From Massilia pinisoli (GTDB lineage: Bacteria > Pseudomonadota > Gammaproteobacteria > Burkholderiales > Burkholderiaceae_D), in NCBI RefSeq assembly GCF_024753285.1, contig NZ_JANUGW010000001.1, positions 434,001 to 498,000 of the forward strand: 64,000 nt of DNA, in the 5' to 3' direction. Below the pieces are notes generated by a model that made no database searches, was not told the origin of the DNA, and worked only from the letters and a program-made list of their open reading frames with translations. The first letter of the stretch is position 1; every line of letters begins with the position of its first letter. The translations under genes and the position numbers were made by a program. Shown piece after piece: positions 32,012 to 41,807 of the stretch.

Positions 32012-33874
32012 ATGCGCGATTCCACTCTGTTCAAGCAACTGACTTCCAGCTCGATCGTCACCGGCTGCTGCGTACTCGGTCTGCTGTATTTCGGGCGCGA
32101 CGTCCTCGAACCGCTCGCGCTGGCGGTCATCCTCAGCCTCGTCATCGCCCCGCTGATCCGCACCCTGCGCCGCATCGGCCTGGGCCAGGCACCCGCGACG
32201 ATGCTGTCCGTCCTGATGGTCGGCACGTGTATCGTGGGCCTGGGCATCGTCCTCGCGTTCCAGCTCGTCGCAGTGACGGCCGACCTGCCGAAATACCGCG
32301 CCGCGATCCGCACGAAGGTCTCAGCCGTGCGTGAACTGACGGAGCGGCCGTTCGCCCGGATCGAGGCCGAGATCAGCGCGGTACAGCCGCAGGAACGGGG
32401 CATCATCAGCGGCCGGCGCGGCATGACGACTGTCACGGTCAGCCCGACGCAGCCGCTCCCGGTCGAGATCCGCCAGCCGCGTCCGACGACGCGCGACTCG
32501 CTTGCGCGCCTGTTCGCGATGGCCTGGGGCCCGCTGGGCGAGGTGGGCCTCGTGCTCGTGCTGCTCGTCTTCATCTCGCTCGAGCATGAATCGCTGCGCG
32601 ACCGCCTGATCCGCCTCGCCGGCCAGACGGAAATCAACCGCACGATCCGCACCCTGGGCGACGCGGCGCAGGGCGTGTCGCGCTTCTTCCTGTCGCAGTT
32701 CACCGTCAACCTGACGTTCGGCACACTGATCGGCCTGCTGCTGTGGCTGGCCGGCGTGCCGCACGCGGGCCTGTGGGGCGCGCTCTCGGGCATGCTGCGC
32801 TTCGTGCCCTACCTGGGCGTGATGGCGGCCGGCGCCGTCATCGCCGTGTTCGTTGCCGCGATCGACCCCGGCTGGGAGCTCGCGCTATCGTGCATCGCGC
32901 TGTTCGTCGCGCTCGAACTGTTCGTCGCGAATGTCGTCGAGCCGAAGGTCTACGGGCACAGCTCGGGCCTGTCGCCGCTCGCCATCATCATCTCGGCCGT
33001 GTTCTGGGGCGCCATGTGGGGCCCCGTCGGCCTGCTGCTCTCGACGCCGCTCACGCTGTGCTTCGTCGTGGCCGGCCGGCACGTGCGTGGGCTGGAACCG
33101 GTGACGATCCTGCTGGGCGACGCCCCCAACGTCTCCGGCGCCCAGCGCCTGTACCAACGCCTGCTGACGGCGGACAGCGACACGATCGTGCGCGATGCCC
33201 TCGCCTATCTGCGCCGCGCCAGCTTCGCGCGCTATTGCGACAAGGTGCTGCTGCCGGGCCTCGCGCTCGCCGGCGCCGACATGCGCGCCGGCCGCATCGA
33301 CGCGGGCCAGATGGAGACGATGCGCGCCGCCATGGGCCGCGTGGCCGCCACGTTGAATCCGGACGGCCGCACCCCCGCGCGCACGCGGCGCCGGCGCGAC
33401 GTCTCGCTGCTGGACGCGAACCTCGGGGCGTACCTCCGCCAGATGCGCGAGACGCGGCAGGGCCGCTGGCAAGGTTCGCTGGACGTGCCCGCGCACTCCG
33501 TCGTGCTGTGCGCCGCGCTCGCCGTCGAACGCGACGAGCTGCTCAGCGAGCTGCTCGTCTCGGCGCTGCGCGAAGCGAACGTCGACGCGCGCAGCACCCT
33601 GCTCGGCTCGGCCGACCGGCCAGGCCCGGAAAAGGCGGAGCTGATTTCGAACGTGATCCTGCCCTATCCCGTCGAGGAGCGGCTGGGCGACTGGATGAAC
33701 GCGACGGCGGAACTGCGCACGCATTTGCCGGACGCGTTGCTTGCCACGATCAAGCTGCCGTTCGACCTGTCGTCCGTGCCGCAGCCGACCGTGGAAGAGC
33801 ACGTGGACATCGTCCTGCGCTCATTCGAGGAAGCGCTGGCGTTCGTCGCACCGGAGCGGGCGCCGCGGGGATGA
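32012..33874 (+). CDS. AI-2E-family transporter with a large C-terminal extension
   Basis: 620 residues. Residues ~1-360 form the AI-2E (PF01594) membrane domain: two N-terminal helices (VLGLLYFGRDVLEPLALAVIL start), a soluble loop, then LWGALSGMLRFVPYLGVMAAGAVIAVF and SPLAIIISAVFWGAMWGPVGLLLSTPLTLC, the conserved core. Family members are usually about 350 residues; here ~260 hydrophilic residues follow (RRRRDVSLLDANLGAYLRQMRE, VEERLGDWMNATAELRTHLPD), probably cytoplasmic and of unknown role. The family exports quorum signals or exchanges Na+/H+. ATG 32012 chosen because the residues before it are non-hydrophobic and unlike the family start. Confidence 0.85.
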   Translation: MRDSTLFKQLTSSSIVTGCCVLGLLYFGRDVLEPLALAVILSLVIAPLIRTLRRIGLGQAPATMLSVLMVGTCIVGLGIVLAFQLVAVTADLPKYRAAIRTKVSAVRELTERPFARIEAEISAVQPQERGIISGRRGMTTVTVSPTQPLPVEIRQPRPTTRDSLARLFAMAWGPLGEVGLVLVLLVFISLEHESLRDRLIRLAGQTEINRTIRTLGDAAQGVSRFFLSQFTVNLTFGTLIGLLLWLAGVPHAGLWGALSGMLRFVPYLGVMAAGAVIAVFVAAIDPGWELALSCIALFVALELFVANVVEPKVYGHSSGLSPLAIIISAVFWGAMWGPVGLLLSTPLTLCFVVAGRHVRGLEPVTILLGDAPNVSGAQRLYQRLLTADSDTIVRDALAYLRRASFARYCDKVLLPGLALAGADMRAGRIDAGQMETMRAAMGRVAATLNPDGRTPARTRRRRDVSLLDANLGAYLRQMRETRQGRWQGSLDVPAHSVVLCAALAVERDELLSELLVSALREANVDARSTLLGSADRPGPEKAELISNVILPYPVEERLGDWMNATAELRTHLPDALLATIKLPFDLSSVPQPTVEEHVDIVLRSFEEALAFVAPERAPRG

Positions 33875-33970
33875 GTCGCGCGGCCGCATCGCGCGCCTCC
33901 TGTCAACCGGGCTTGTCAAAAATAGTTGCCAGACATGCCCCAAAGCCCTTCCCTACAGTTGCACTCTCGC

Positions 33971-33976
33971 TATAAT
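33971..33976 (+). promoter_or_regulatory. Perfect -10 hexamer upstream of the kinase
   Basis: TATAAT at 33971-33976 in the short gap after the transporter, 30 bp before the kinase GTG. No good -35 at 16-18 bp spacing, so an activated promoter is possible. Confidence 0.35.
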
Positions 33977-34005
33977 GTTGCTGAAAATCACATTGTCGCT
34001 CATGG

Positions 34006-36201
34006 GTGGCTACTATTCCTTCTGAAGTCAACACGGCACCGGACGTCCAGCGCGAACGCCGCCAACCCGCACATTACGAGTTCCGCGCCCGCCTCGGCGA
34101 AGGCGGCTTCGGCGCGGTCCACGAAGCGTGGGACACGCGGTTGCAGCGGCGCGTCGCGATCAAGACGATCCGCCACGGCGGCTCGGCCGGCGCCGACCTC
34201 GTGCGCGAGGCGCGCCTCGCCGCATCGCTGCGCCACACCGCATTCGTCACCGTGCATGCCGTCGAGGACGACAGCGATGGCCAGTTCATCGTCATGGAAC
34301 TGGTCGATGGCCGTACGCTGAAGCAGATCCTGCAGGACGGTCCCGTACCGCTCGCCACCGCGCTCGACTGGGTCCGCCAGGTCGCCGATGCGATGCGCGA
34401 CGCGCACGCGTCCGGCCTCGTGCACGGCGACATCAAGCCGTCGAACCTGATGGTCGAAGCCGACGCCCGCGTGCGCATCCTCGACTTCGGTCTCGCGCTG
34501 CGCCACGACGCGCTCGCCACGGAAACCGTATCGCTGGGCACGGCGACGTCGGGCAGCGACGCCGATCCCCAAGGCACGATCGCCTACATGGCCCCGGAAC
34601 GGCTGCAGGGCGCGACGCCGGACCCGCGCTCCGACGTGTACGCGCTCGGCGTCATCCTGTACGAACTCGCAGGCGGCACGCGGCCGTTCGCGACCTTGCA
34701 CGGCCTGGCGCTCGCCGCCGCCCTCGTGCAGACGTCGTCCGACGGATGGGATTATCCCGACACCCTCGATACCTCGCTGATCGCGCTGATCCGGGCGATG
34801 ACGGCGCGCCAGCCGGAACAACGGCTGGGAAGCATGGACGAGGTCGTGAAGCGCCTCGCCGACCTGGGCGGCAAGCCTGCACGGACCGCACCGGCCGCGG
34901 TAGCCCGCGCCGCGCCGCGCCGCGCGCCGTCCCGCCGGGTGACCCGCATCGGCGCCATCGTGGCTGTCGGCGCCGCGCTGGCCGCTGGCACGTGGTGGGG
35001 CATCGGGCCCCGGCTGGGCACGTTCGCCGCGAGCATCGCCCCGTATTCCGAAGCGCTCGACATGGAACAGGGCCTCGCCGACGTGAAACTGTTCGACCGT
35101 CCCGGCAGTCTCGAAACGGCCGAACGTCACTTCGACCGCATCCTGAAACATAGTCCGGACAATGCGGCCGCCGCGGCCGGCATGTCGCTCGTCCACGCGT
35201 TCCGCTACGGCAGCGATCGCCAGGACGACACGTGGTTGCGCAAGGCCGACGCGGATGCGCAGCAGGCGTTGAACCTGAACGATCAATTGGCACTGGCACA
35301 TATCGCACGCGGCTGGGTGCGCGATTTCCAGGGCAAGCGCGACGATGCCCTCGCCGCGCACGAGCGGGCGCTGCGCCTCGATCCTGCGAATTTCTTCGCG
35401 TGGTATGGCAAGGTCGAAGCGCTGCGCCACGCGCGCCGTTACGCCGAAGCCCGCGCCGCCATCGCCGAAGCGATGCGCCGGTTCCCGCGCGAGCGCGTCT
35501 TCACCGATGCGCTCGGCGTCGTGAACTACGAACAGCACGACGACGCGGCCGCCGAGGAGGCGTTCCGCCGCAGTATCGCGCTGCAGCCCGATGCCGTGAC
35601 GGCCTATTCCAACCTGACGGCCGTGTTGATGCGCCAAAACCGTGTCGACGAGGCGCTGCGCGTGCTGCAGCAAGGACTGCAGGTGCGCCCGAGTGCCAAA
35701 CTGTACGGCAACCTCGGCAACATCCTGTTCGTGCGCGGCGACTACGTGGGCGCGGCCGACGCGTTCGAAAATGCCGTGTCGCCGGTCCGCGGGGCACCGG
35801 GCTCCTATCTGAACTGGGCCAACCTGGCCGACACGCTGCTGTGGATCCCCGGCCGTGGTGAAGAAGCGCGGCAAGCCTACGACAAGGCGCGGCGCCTGCT
35901 GGCGGAACGCCTGGAGCGGTCGCCGAGCGACGTCGTCCTCATTTCGCGCATGGGCTTGTACGCCGCCCGCTCCGGCCACCCCGACGAAGCGCGGGCATTG
36001 ATGGGGCGCGCACTGACGCTGGCGCCCGCCACGGCCGACGTCCAGTTCCGCGCCGGCCTCGCATACGAACTGCTGGGCGACCGCAAGCTGGCGCTCGCGG
36101 CGGTCGCCGCCGCCCTCCGTCTCGGCTACCCGGCCAAATACGTGGAAGCCGAACCCGACCTCGTAGCGCTGCGCCGCGACCCGGCCTATCACGCTGACTG
36201 A
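34006..36201 (+). CDS. Serine/threonine protein kinase with C-terminal TPR region
   Basis: 731 residues. Hanks-type kinase domain: glycine loop GEGGFG at 31-36, catalytic Lys in VAIKTI (53), catalytic loop HGDIKPSN at 140-147, DFG at 160-162, APE at 196-198. The usual HRD Arg is Gly, so this is a non-RD kinase that may not need activation-loop phosphorylation. A single membrane helix (GAIVAVGAALAAGTWWGI, about 307-325) separates it from an extracytoplasmic TPR solenoid (~350-731). The start is GTG 34006 with a poor RBS. Followed by a small beta protein and an opposing FHA/sigma-54 regulator, a phosphothreonine-binding partner, which suggests a signalling circuit. Confidence 0.9.
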   Translation: MATIPSEVNTAPDVQRERRQPAHYEFRARLGEGGFGAVHEAWDTRLQRRVAIKTIRHGGSAGADLVREARLAASLRHTAFVTVHAVEDDSDGQFIVMELVDGRTLKQILQDGPVPLATALDWVRQVADAMRDAHASGLVHGDIKPSNLMVEADARVRILDFGLALRHDALATETVSLGTATSGSDADPQGTIAYMAPERLQGATPDPRSDVYALGVILYELAGGTRPFATLHGLALAAALVQTSSDGWDYPDTLDTSLIALIRAMTARQPEQRLGSMDEVVKRLADLGGKPARTAPAAVARAAPRRAPSRRVTRIGAIVAVGAALAAGTWWGIGPRLGTFAASIAPYSEALDMEQGLADVKLFDRPGSLETAERHFDRILKHSPDNAAAAAGMSLVHAFRYGSDRQDDTWLRKADADAQQALNLNDQLALAHIARGWVRDFQGKRDDALAAHERALRLDPANFFAWYGKVEALRHARRYAEARAAIAEAMRRFPRERVFTDALGVVNYEQHDDAAAEEAFRRSIALQPDAVTAYSNLTAVLMRQNRVDEALRVLQQGLQVRPSAKLYGNLGNILFVRGDYVGAADAFENAVSPVRGAPGSYLNWANLADTLLWIPGRGEEARQAYDKARRLLAERLERSPSDVVLISRMGLYAARSGHPDEARALMGRALTLAPATADVQFRAGLAYELLGDRKLALAAVAAALRLGYPAKYVEAEPDLVALRRDPAYHAD

Positions 36202-36245
36202 TCTCGACTCACCCCACCGATCGCAGTTCAACCGAAAGGAGCATC

Positions 36246-36623
36246 ATGCCGCAGCAAACGCATCAACTCGTCGTCACCTATGTGCAAGGCCAGACGCTGG
36301 CGACCTGGAGCCTGGACGGCGTCCCGCATCAGGACGGCGACAAGTTCCTGGTCAAGCAAGGCGACAAGGTCAGTTTCCAGTTCTCCGGCCCCGGCGACAT
36401 CGCGGAATGCGTGCTGATCAGCGGTGTGATGGCAACCAGCAGCCGCAACAGCTCCCCGTTCACGGAAGGCAATCGCATCAACCTCAAGGCCAATTCGACG
36501 GTGCACGTGGGCCAGGATCTCGGCACGTGGGGATTCACGGTGTCGTTCTCCGCGCATGACGGCGGCGGCACGAGCTCCTTCTACTACCTGCCGGACCCGG
36601 AGATGCAAGTCGACACGATGTGA
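36246..36623 (+). CDS. Small soluble beta-rich protein (125 aa), unknown function
   Basis: 125 residues, no signal peptide and no membrane segment. The sequence alternates short hydrophobic strands and Gly/Ser/Asp turns (LVVTYVQGQTLATWSL, KVSFQFSGPGD, GTWGFTVSFSAHDGG), as in an all-beta sandwich; FQFSGPGDIAECVLISG recalls cupredoxin-like Greek-key strands but no copper ligands are evident. Strong RBS AAAGGAG six nt before ATG. It lies 44 bp after the kinase and may be its cotranscribed target or effector (inference from position). Confidence 0.7.
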   Translation: MPQQTHQLVVTYVQGQTLATWSLDGVPHQDGDKFLVKQGDKVSFQFSGPGDIAECVLISGVMATSSRNSSPFTEGNRINLKANSTVHVGQDLGTWGFTVSFSAHDGGGTSSFYYLPDPEMQVDTM

Positions 36624-36643
36624 ACGGCCGCTGATCCGGCACG

Positions 36644-38194
<1,551 letters not shown>

Positions 38195-38222
38195 GCGGTA
38201 AAGTCGGGAAGCACGTCGGACG

Positions 38223-38259
38223 CTTTACATGTAAAGGACATGGCAATTTTACACGTAGA
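38223..38259. promoter_or_regulatory. Pair of TTTACATGTAAA-type palindromes in the divergent intergenic region
   Basis: CTTTACATGTAAAG (38223-38236) is a perfect 14-bp palindrome; TTTACACGTAGA (38248-38259) matches its core at 10 of 12 positions. Centres are 24 bp apart. The pair lies 29 bp upstream of the sigma-54 activator and ~90 bp upstream of the HTH-NTPase gene, so it is a likely tandem dimer operator. Confidence 0.55.
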
Positions 38260-38348
38260 AATAGCAAAACAGGCCAAGATGACCTTGCACCAGGCCCATC
38301 CGATGCGTCCGCGGGTGATTTTCGCCATGGCACGGCGTTTGCAATGAC

Positions 38349-39374
38349 ATGGTTGCCGCCAGCCGGGCGGCGCCACTTTGCGAACGTGCCATGACATTCA
38401 ACTGCGCCTCCTCGTCCATCCCGCCATTCGATGCCCGCGTCCTGCTCGACGTGCACAATCTGAAAGCCCTGCGCCACCGCCGCGGCGGACGCGAGGCCCT
38501 GTCGGAACAGTTCCAGGAACGCCGCCAATGCCTGACGCGTGCCGCGATCAAGCGGGCCGAGTCCGGCAAGCCGGTGCCGTACCGCACCGTACGTCACCTG
38601 GCTGCGTTCTACGGCATCGGCGTCGAGTCGCTGATCGAGATGGCGCCGCCGCGCCGGACCGCCCAGGCACGCGGCGCGGAGGAGGCCTCGGACGTCGAGC
38701 GGCTGCAATGCCGCGCCGTCATCGATGCCGTCCACGTCAGCGGCCGGGGCAGGCTGATCGACGTACAGGGACAGGCTGGCTCCGGCAAGTCGAGCCTGCT
38801 TGCATTCGGCGCCCGCGACGCGCGCGCGCGCGGCTATGCCTGCGTGCTGCTCGACGGCGGCACCGCCGGGCAAGCGGTCGCGCACACGGCCGCGGACCTG
38901 ATGCTGGCCCTGCTCGGCCTGGCACGGGACGACGACGCGGCGCCGCTGGCCGACCGTGTGCGCACCCGCTGCGCCGACCTGGCGCTGCCGGCCATCCACG
39001 CCGACGCGTGCGCGAGCCTCGTCGACACGGCGCCGGACTGGCCGCTGCCGACGACCCAGCTGCTGCAGACGGCCGCGCTGTGCGCGCTGATCCAGTGCCG
39101 CGCCGCGAACGGACCGCTGCTCGTCAGCATCGACGACCTCCAGAACGCGGACTGGCAGCTCGCCATGATCCTGAACGTGGCCGTGCCGGCGACGCTGGAC
39201 TATCCCGTGCTGTGGATGTTCGCCACCCGCCTCGAGCCGGGCCCCATGCGCCGGCCGCTCGGCGTCCGCATGGACGCGCTCGCCCGCACCACGCTGCACC
39301 TGACGCCGCCACCCGCACGCGCGGATCGTGCCGACGTGGGCGGCGTACACCGCCTCAGCCGCGCGGGCGCCTAA
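38349..39374 (+). CDS. HTH-NTPase regulator, apparently truncated
   Basis: 341 residues from ATG 38349 (ATG 38391 is equally possible; neither has a clear RBS). An XRE-like segment (LKALRHRRGGREALSEQF ... AAIKRAESGKPVPYRTVRHLAAFYGI) is followed by an AAA/STAND-type ATPase: Walker A DVQGQAGSGKSSL near 140 and Walker B PLLVSIDDLQNADW near 260. Related STAND proteins run on for hundreds of residues with TPRs; here the frame stops just after the ATPase core, in a Pro/Arg/Gly-rich tail that does not look like conserved sequence. It may be a decayed gene. Its last 4 nt overlap the convergent M15 gene. Divergent to the FHA activator. Confidence 0.6.
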   Translation: MVAASRAAPLCERAMTFNCASSSIPPFDARVLLDVHNLKALRHRRGGREALSEQFQERRQCLTRAAIKRAESGKPVPYRTVRHLAAFYGIGVESLIEMAPPRRTAQARGAEEASDVERLQCRAVIDAVHVSGRGRLIDVQGQAGSGKSSLLAFGARDARARGYACVLLDGGTAGQAVAHTAADLMLALLGLARDDDAAPLADRVRTRCADLALPAIHADACASLVDTAPDWPLPTTQLLQTAALCALIQCRAANGPLLVSIDDLQNADWQLAMILNVAVPATLDYPVLWMFATRLEPGPMRRPLGVRMDALARTTLHLTPPPARADRADVGGVHRLSRAGA

Positions 39375-40096
39375 CGCGGCGACGGGAGCGCCGGACCGTC
39401 CGGGTCGTCCGGGCCGTCCACGTTCGACACGTGGTCGCGGAACAGCGTAGGCAGCATCGCCAGCACGAGGTCGCGCCCGAGCAAGTCGGACGCGCGCACG
39501 GCGCGGGCGACCATGTCGATGTCCAGCGCCGCCAGCGCCGCCGCCGACGACGACACATGGCTCAAATGCCACGGCGCCGGGCACATCCCGGCTCGCCGGG
39601 TGCGGTAAGGCCGGAAGAAGCCGAAGCGGACGGCATGCACGTCGAGCCACGCGTGCAGGCGCGCGTACACACCGTCGGGCCTGGCTTCGTCCGGCAGCAA
39701 CGTCGTCCGGTAGCCGGGCGGCTGCGCCGTGCGGTCGAAGACGTCGATGTCCGTGCCCCAATGCCGCCGCGTCGCACCGGGCAGCCCCGTCCAGGCAAGG
39801 ATCGCACGCACGATGGCCTCCGGCGCCAGCACCGCATGGTCGCGCGGGTTGCCGTCGCAATCGTACAGCGTCGCCGCGCCAGCAAACTTGCGGTTCCAGT
39901 TGCGCGCCTGCGCCTCGAACGGCCGCCACGATGCGATCGGCACCATGTCGATGCCGTCGCGGCTGGCCGCCGCCCGCATGTCCAGGAAGGCGGCCGCGAC
40001 CTCCGGCCGCGCAGCGAAGCGGGGCTGCGCGTACTGGCGCACGTGCGTACGAGCCCGCCCCGTCAGTTCGAGCTCGTCGAATGGCGTACCGCTCAT
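39371..40096 (-). CDS. M15-family peptidase (D-alanyl-D-alanine carboxypeptidase/dipeptidase-like)
   Basis: 241 residues. The zinc motifs of the VanY/M15B type are present: RRHWGTDIDVFD (His and Asp ligands, SxHxxGxAxD-like) and PWHLSHV (base Glu position altered to Ala-Pro-Trp context, final His ligand). IASWRPFEAQARNWNRKF is the usual substrate Arg region. No signal peptide is visible, which is unusual for a peptidoglycan enzyme; a cytoplasmic D-Ala-D-Ala dipeptide or muropeptide role, or a non-classical route, is possible. It lies 12 bp downstream of a DUF427 gene on the same strand. Confidence 0.75.
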   Translation of the reverse strand: MSGTPFDELELTGRARTHVRQYAQPRFAARPEVAAAFLDMRAAASRDGIDMVPIASWRPFEAQARNWNRKFAGAATLYDCDGNPRDHAVLAPEAIVRAILAWTGLPGATRRHWGTDIDVFDRTAQPPGYRTTLLPDEARPDGVYARLHAWLDVHAVRFGFFRPYRTRRAGMCPAPWHLSHVSSSAAALAALDIDMVARAVRASDLLGRDLVLAMLPTLFRDHVSNVDGPDDPDGPALPSPR

Positions 40097-40108
40097 CGTC
40101 CGCGACGC

Positions 40109-40480
40109 TCAGCGGACGTCGATCGCATCGACGCGGTCGGGATAGAACGCCAGGTGCTCCCGGATCGCAGCCAAGGCCGGATACGGCGACTCGTAGCTCC
40201 ACGCGGCGTTCTCGCCCCGCGGCCCCGCACCGGCCACCGAGTAGTACGCGCAATCGCCCTTGTACGGGCAGTAGGTCTGGTGGTCGGTCCGCTGCAGCAG
40301 ATCCATCGCGACGTCGGCGCGCGGAATGTACAGCACGGGCGGATAAGCCGCTTCGCGCAGCGCGAGGGCGCGGTGGCTGCTGGCGATCACGGCGCCGCCG
40401 GCACGCACGGTGACATGGCCGCCCGCGGGGGCGATAGTGATCGGGTGGTCGGGCCCCGGAGTCTTCATCGAAGTCGGCAT
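40109..40480 (-). CDS. DUF427 domain protein
   Basis: 123 residues matching DUF427: HVTVRAGGAVIASSHRALALRE, YPPVLYIPRADVAMDLL, then the invariant TDHQTYCPYKGDCAYYSV and AAWSYESPYP. A small single-domain beta protein with conserved Tyr/Cys/Lys; function unknown, sometimes linked to nucleotidyltransferase-like chemistry. GGGAG precedes ATG 40480; Met at 40468 is an alternative. Likely cotranscribed with the M15 gene. Confidence 0.88.
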   Translation of the reverse strand: MPTSMKTPGPDHPITIAPAGGHVTVRAGGAVIASSHRALALREAAYPPVLYIPRADVAMDLLQRTDHQTYCPYKGDCAYYSVAGAGPRGENAAWSYESPYPALAAIREHLAFYPDRVDAIDVR

Positions 40481-40570
40481 GCATCTCTCCCGTCGTCAAA
40501 CGATAGATGTCCATGCTAACCGATCCCGTCCCGCGCCGTACGCGCGCCGCCGAATGCATGGCGATGACCG

Positions 40571-41182
40571 CTAGCGGGCTGGCGACATGCGCCGGTCGGG
40601 CACGACGCGCCTGTCGTGCCCCGTCCCGCCCGCGCGCTCCAGCGCGCGCATGCGCACGCCGAGCGCCAGCAACAGCGCGCCGGTGACGAACGCATACAGG
40701 CTCACGAGCCACACGAGCGCTAGCGCCCCCGCGCCCGGCCGCGCGAACACGAACGCGCCGAACACGAACGCGCCGAACACGACGGACGCGACGCCGGCGA
40801 GCGCGAGCAACCACTCGCCCGCGATCGACTGGCGCAGCCGGACCGCGGCGAGGATGTCGAGCACGCCCACGACGAGCGCGTTCGCGCCCATGATGAGGAC
40901 GAGCAGCAACGCCGTCGCGGCCGGATGATACGCGGCCACGAGCCCCGCGCCGATGCTGACGATGCCCAGGATGACGGCATCCCAGTGCATCTGCCCGGCG
41001 GTACGGTGACGGATTGCGCCGGCCAGCGACGCGATGCCGGCCAGGATCGCATACGCGGCGAACAGGCCGACGAGCGACAGCAGCGTCAGCCCGGGCCACC
41101 CGATGGCCAATACCGCGAACAGAATGCCGAGCAGGCCACGCAGGGCGGGCACCCACCATGAGCGAAAGAAAATACTTTCCAT
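40571..41182 (-). CDS. HdeD-family (DUF308) membrane protein
   Basis: 203 residues with about six helices in three DUF308 hairpin repeats (WWVPALRGLLGILFAVLAIGWP, VGLFAAYAILAGIASLAGAI, ILGIVSIGAGLVAAYHP, LLLVLIMGANALVVGVLDI). HdeD in E. coli contributes to acid resistance at high cell density. GGGAG five nt before the ATG at 41182 defines the start; an upstream ATG seven codons earlier lacks it. A 15-nt tandem duplication (see repeat at 40745-40774) inserts five residues into a membrane helix. Confidence 0.85.
   Translation of the reverse strand: MESIFFRSWWVPALRGLLGILFAVLAIGWPGLTLLSLVGLFAAYAILAGIASLAGAIRHRTAGQMHWDAVILGIVSIGAGLVAAYHPAATALLLVLIMGANALVVGVLDILAAVRLRQSIAGEWLLALAGVASVVFGAFVFGAFVFARPGAGALALVWLVSLYAFVTGALLLALGVRMRALERAGGTGHDRRVVPDRRMSPAR
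40745..40774. repeat. 15-bp tandem duplication inside the HdeD gene
   Basis: GAACACGAACGCGCC occurs twice head-to-tail (40745-40759, 40760-40774), followed by a partial third copy. In frame it encodes a repeated VFGAF in a transmembrane helix, consistent with replication slippage. Confidence 0.75.
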
Positions 41183-41266
41183 GAATTCTCCCGTGACCGA
41201 CAACGCGGCCGTCCTGCGTTTGAGCGGATGGCCCGTCGAGGGTTCCTGGCGTCCGTCAGACCAAGA

Positions 41267-41638
41267 TCAATGCGGCCCGGATCGATGGCGGTGCAGGATG
41301 CGCGCGTACAGCACGGCGTTCAGCGCCAGCACGACGCCCGCCAGCATCCATTGCATGCCGCGCGTGAGGCCGGCCGGATAGATCAGCGCCACCAAATAGT
41401 GATCCAGGAAGCCGCCCGCATAACCGGCCGTGCCGGCCAGCAGGCGCAGGCGGCCCTCCAGCGCCGTGAGCGGACAGGCGGCGTCCGTCACCTCGACGAC
41501 GATGCCCCACGCGACGGCCGCCAGATGCAGCGGCACCAGCCGGCGCCGGCGCGCGACGAGCGCCGCGCCTGCCACGACGAACAGGATGAAGCCGAGGTGC
41601 AGCAGCAGCACCGCGGCGGCGAGGAAGCGATACCCCAT
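41267..41638 (-). CDS. DUF2784 membrane protein
   Basis: 123 residues from ATG 41638 (an earlier ATG at 41707 adds 23 non-hydrophobic residues). Four transmembrane segments; the conserved family elements are FLAAAVLLLHLGFILFVVAG, then DAACPLTALEGRLRLL, and GYAGGFLDHYLVALIYPAG, diagnostic of DUF2784. Function unknown. Monocistronic, divergent from the SYLF-domain gene. Confidence 0.8.
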   Translation of the reverse strand: MGYRFLAAAVLLLHLGFILFVVAGAALVARRRRLVPLHLAAVAWGIVVEVTDAACPLTALEGRLRLLAGTAGYAGGFLDHYLVALIYPAGLTRGMQWMLAGVVLALNAVLYARILHRHRSGPH

Positions 41639-41807
41639 CTCGACGACTCCATGCGGCGGAGCGTCGATGATACGGCGGACCAGCGCGTGGTGTCGACACC
41701 TGCGCACGACTGACGCATGTCAAACCAGGACGCGGGTGCGGACATAAGCTCCACCTCCATCGCCGGCAACTTCCGGCCCAACCTTGACACCCGCCGAGGA
41801 GAACGTC

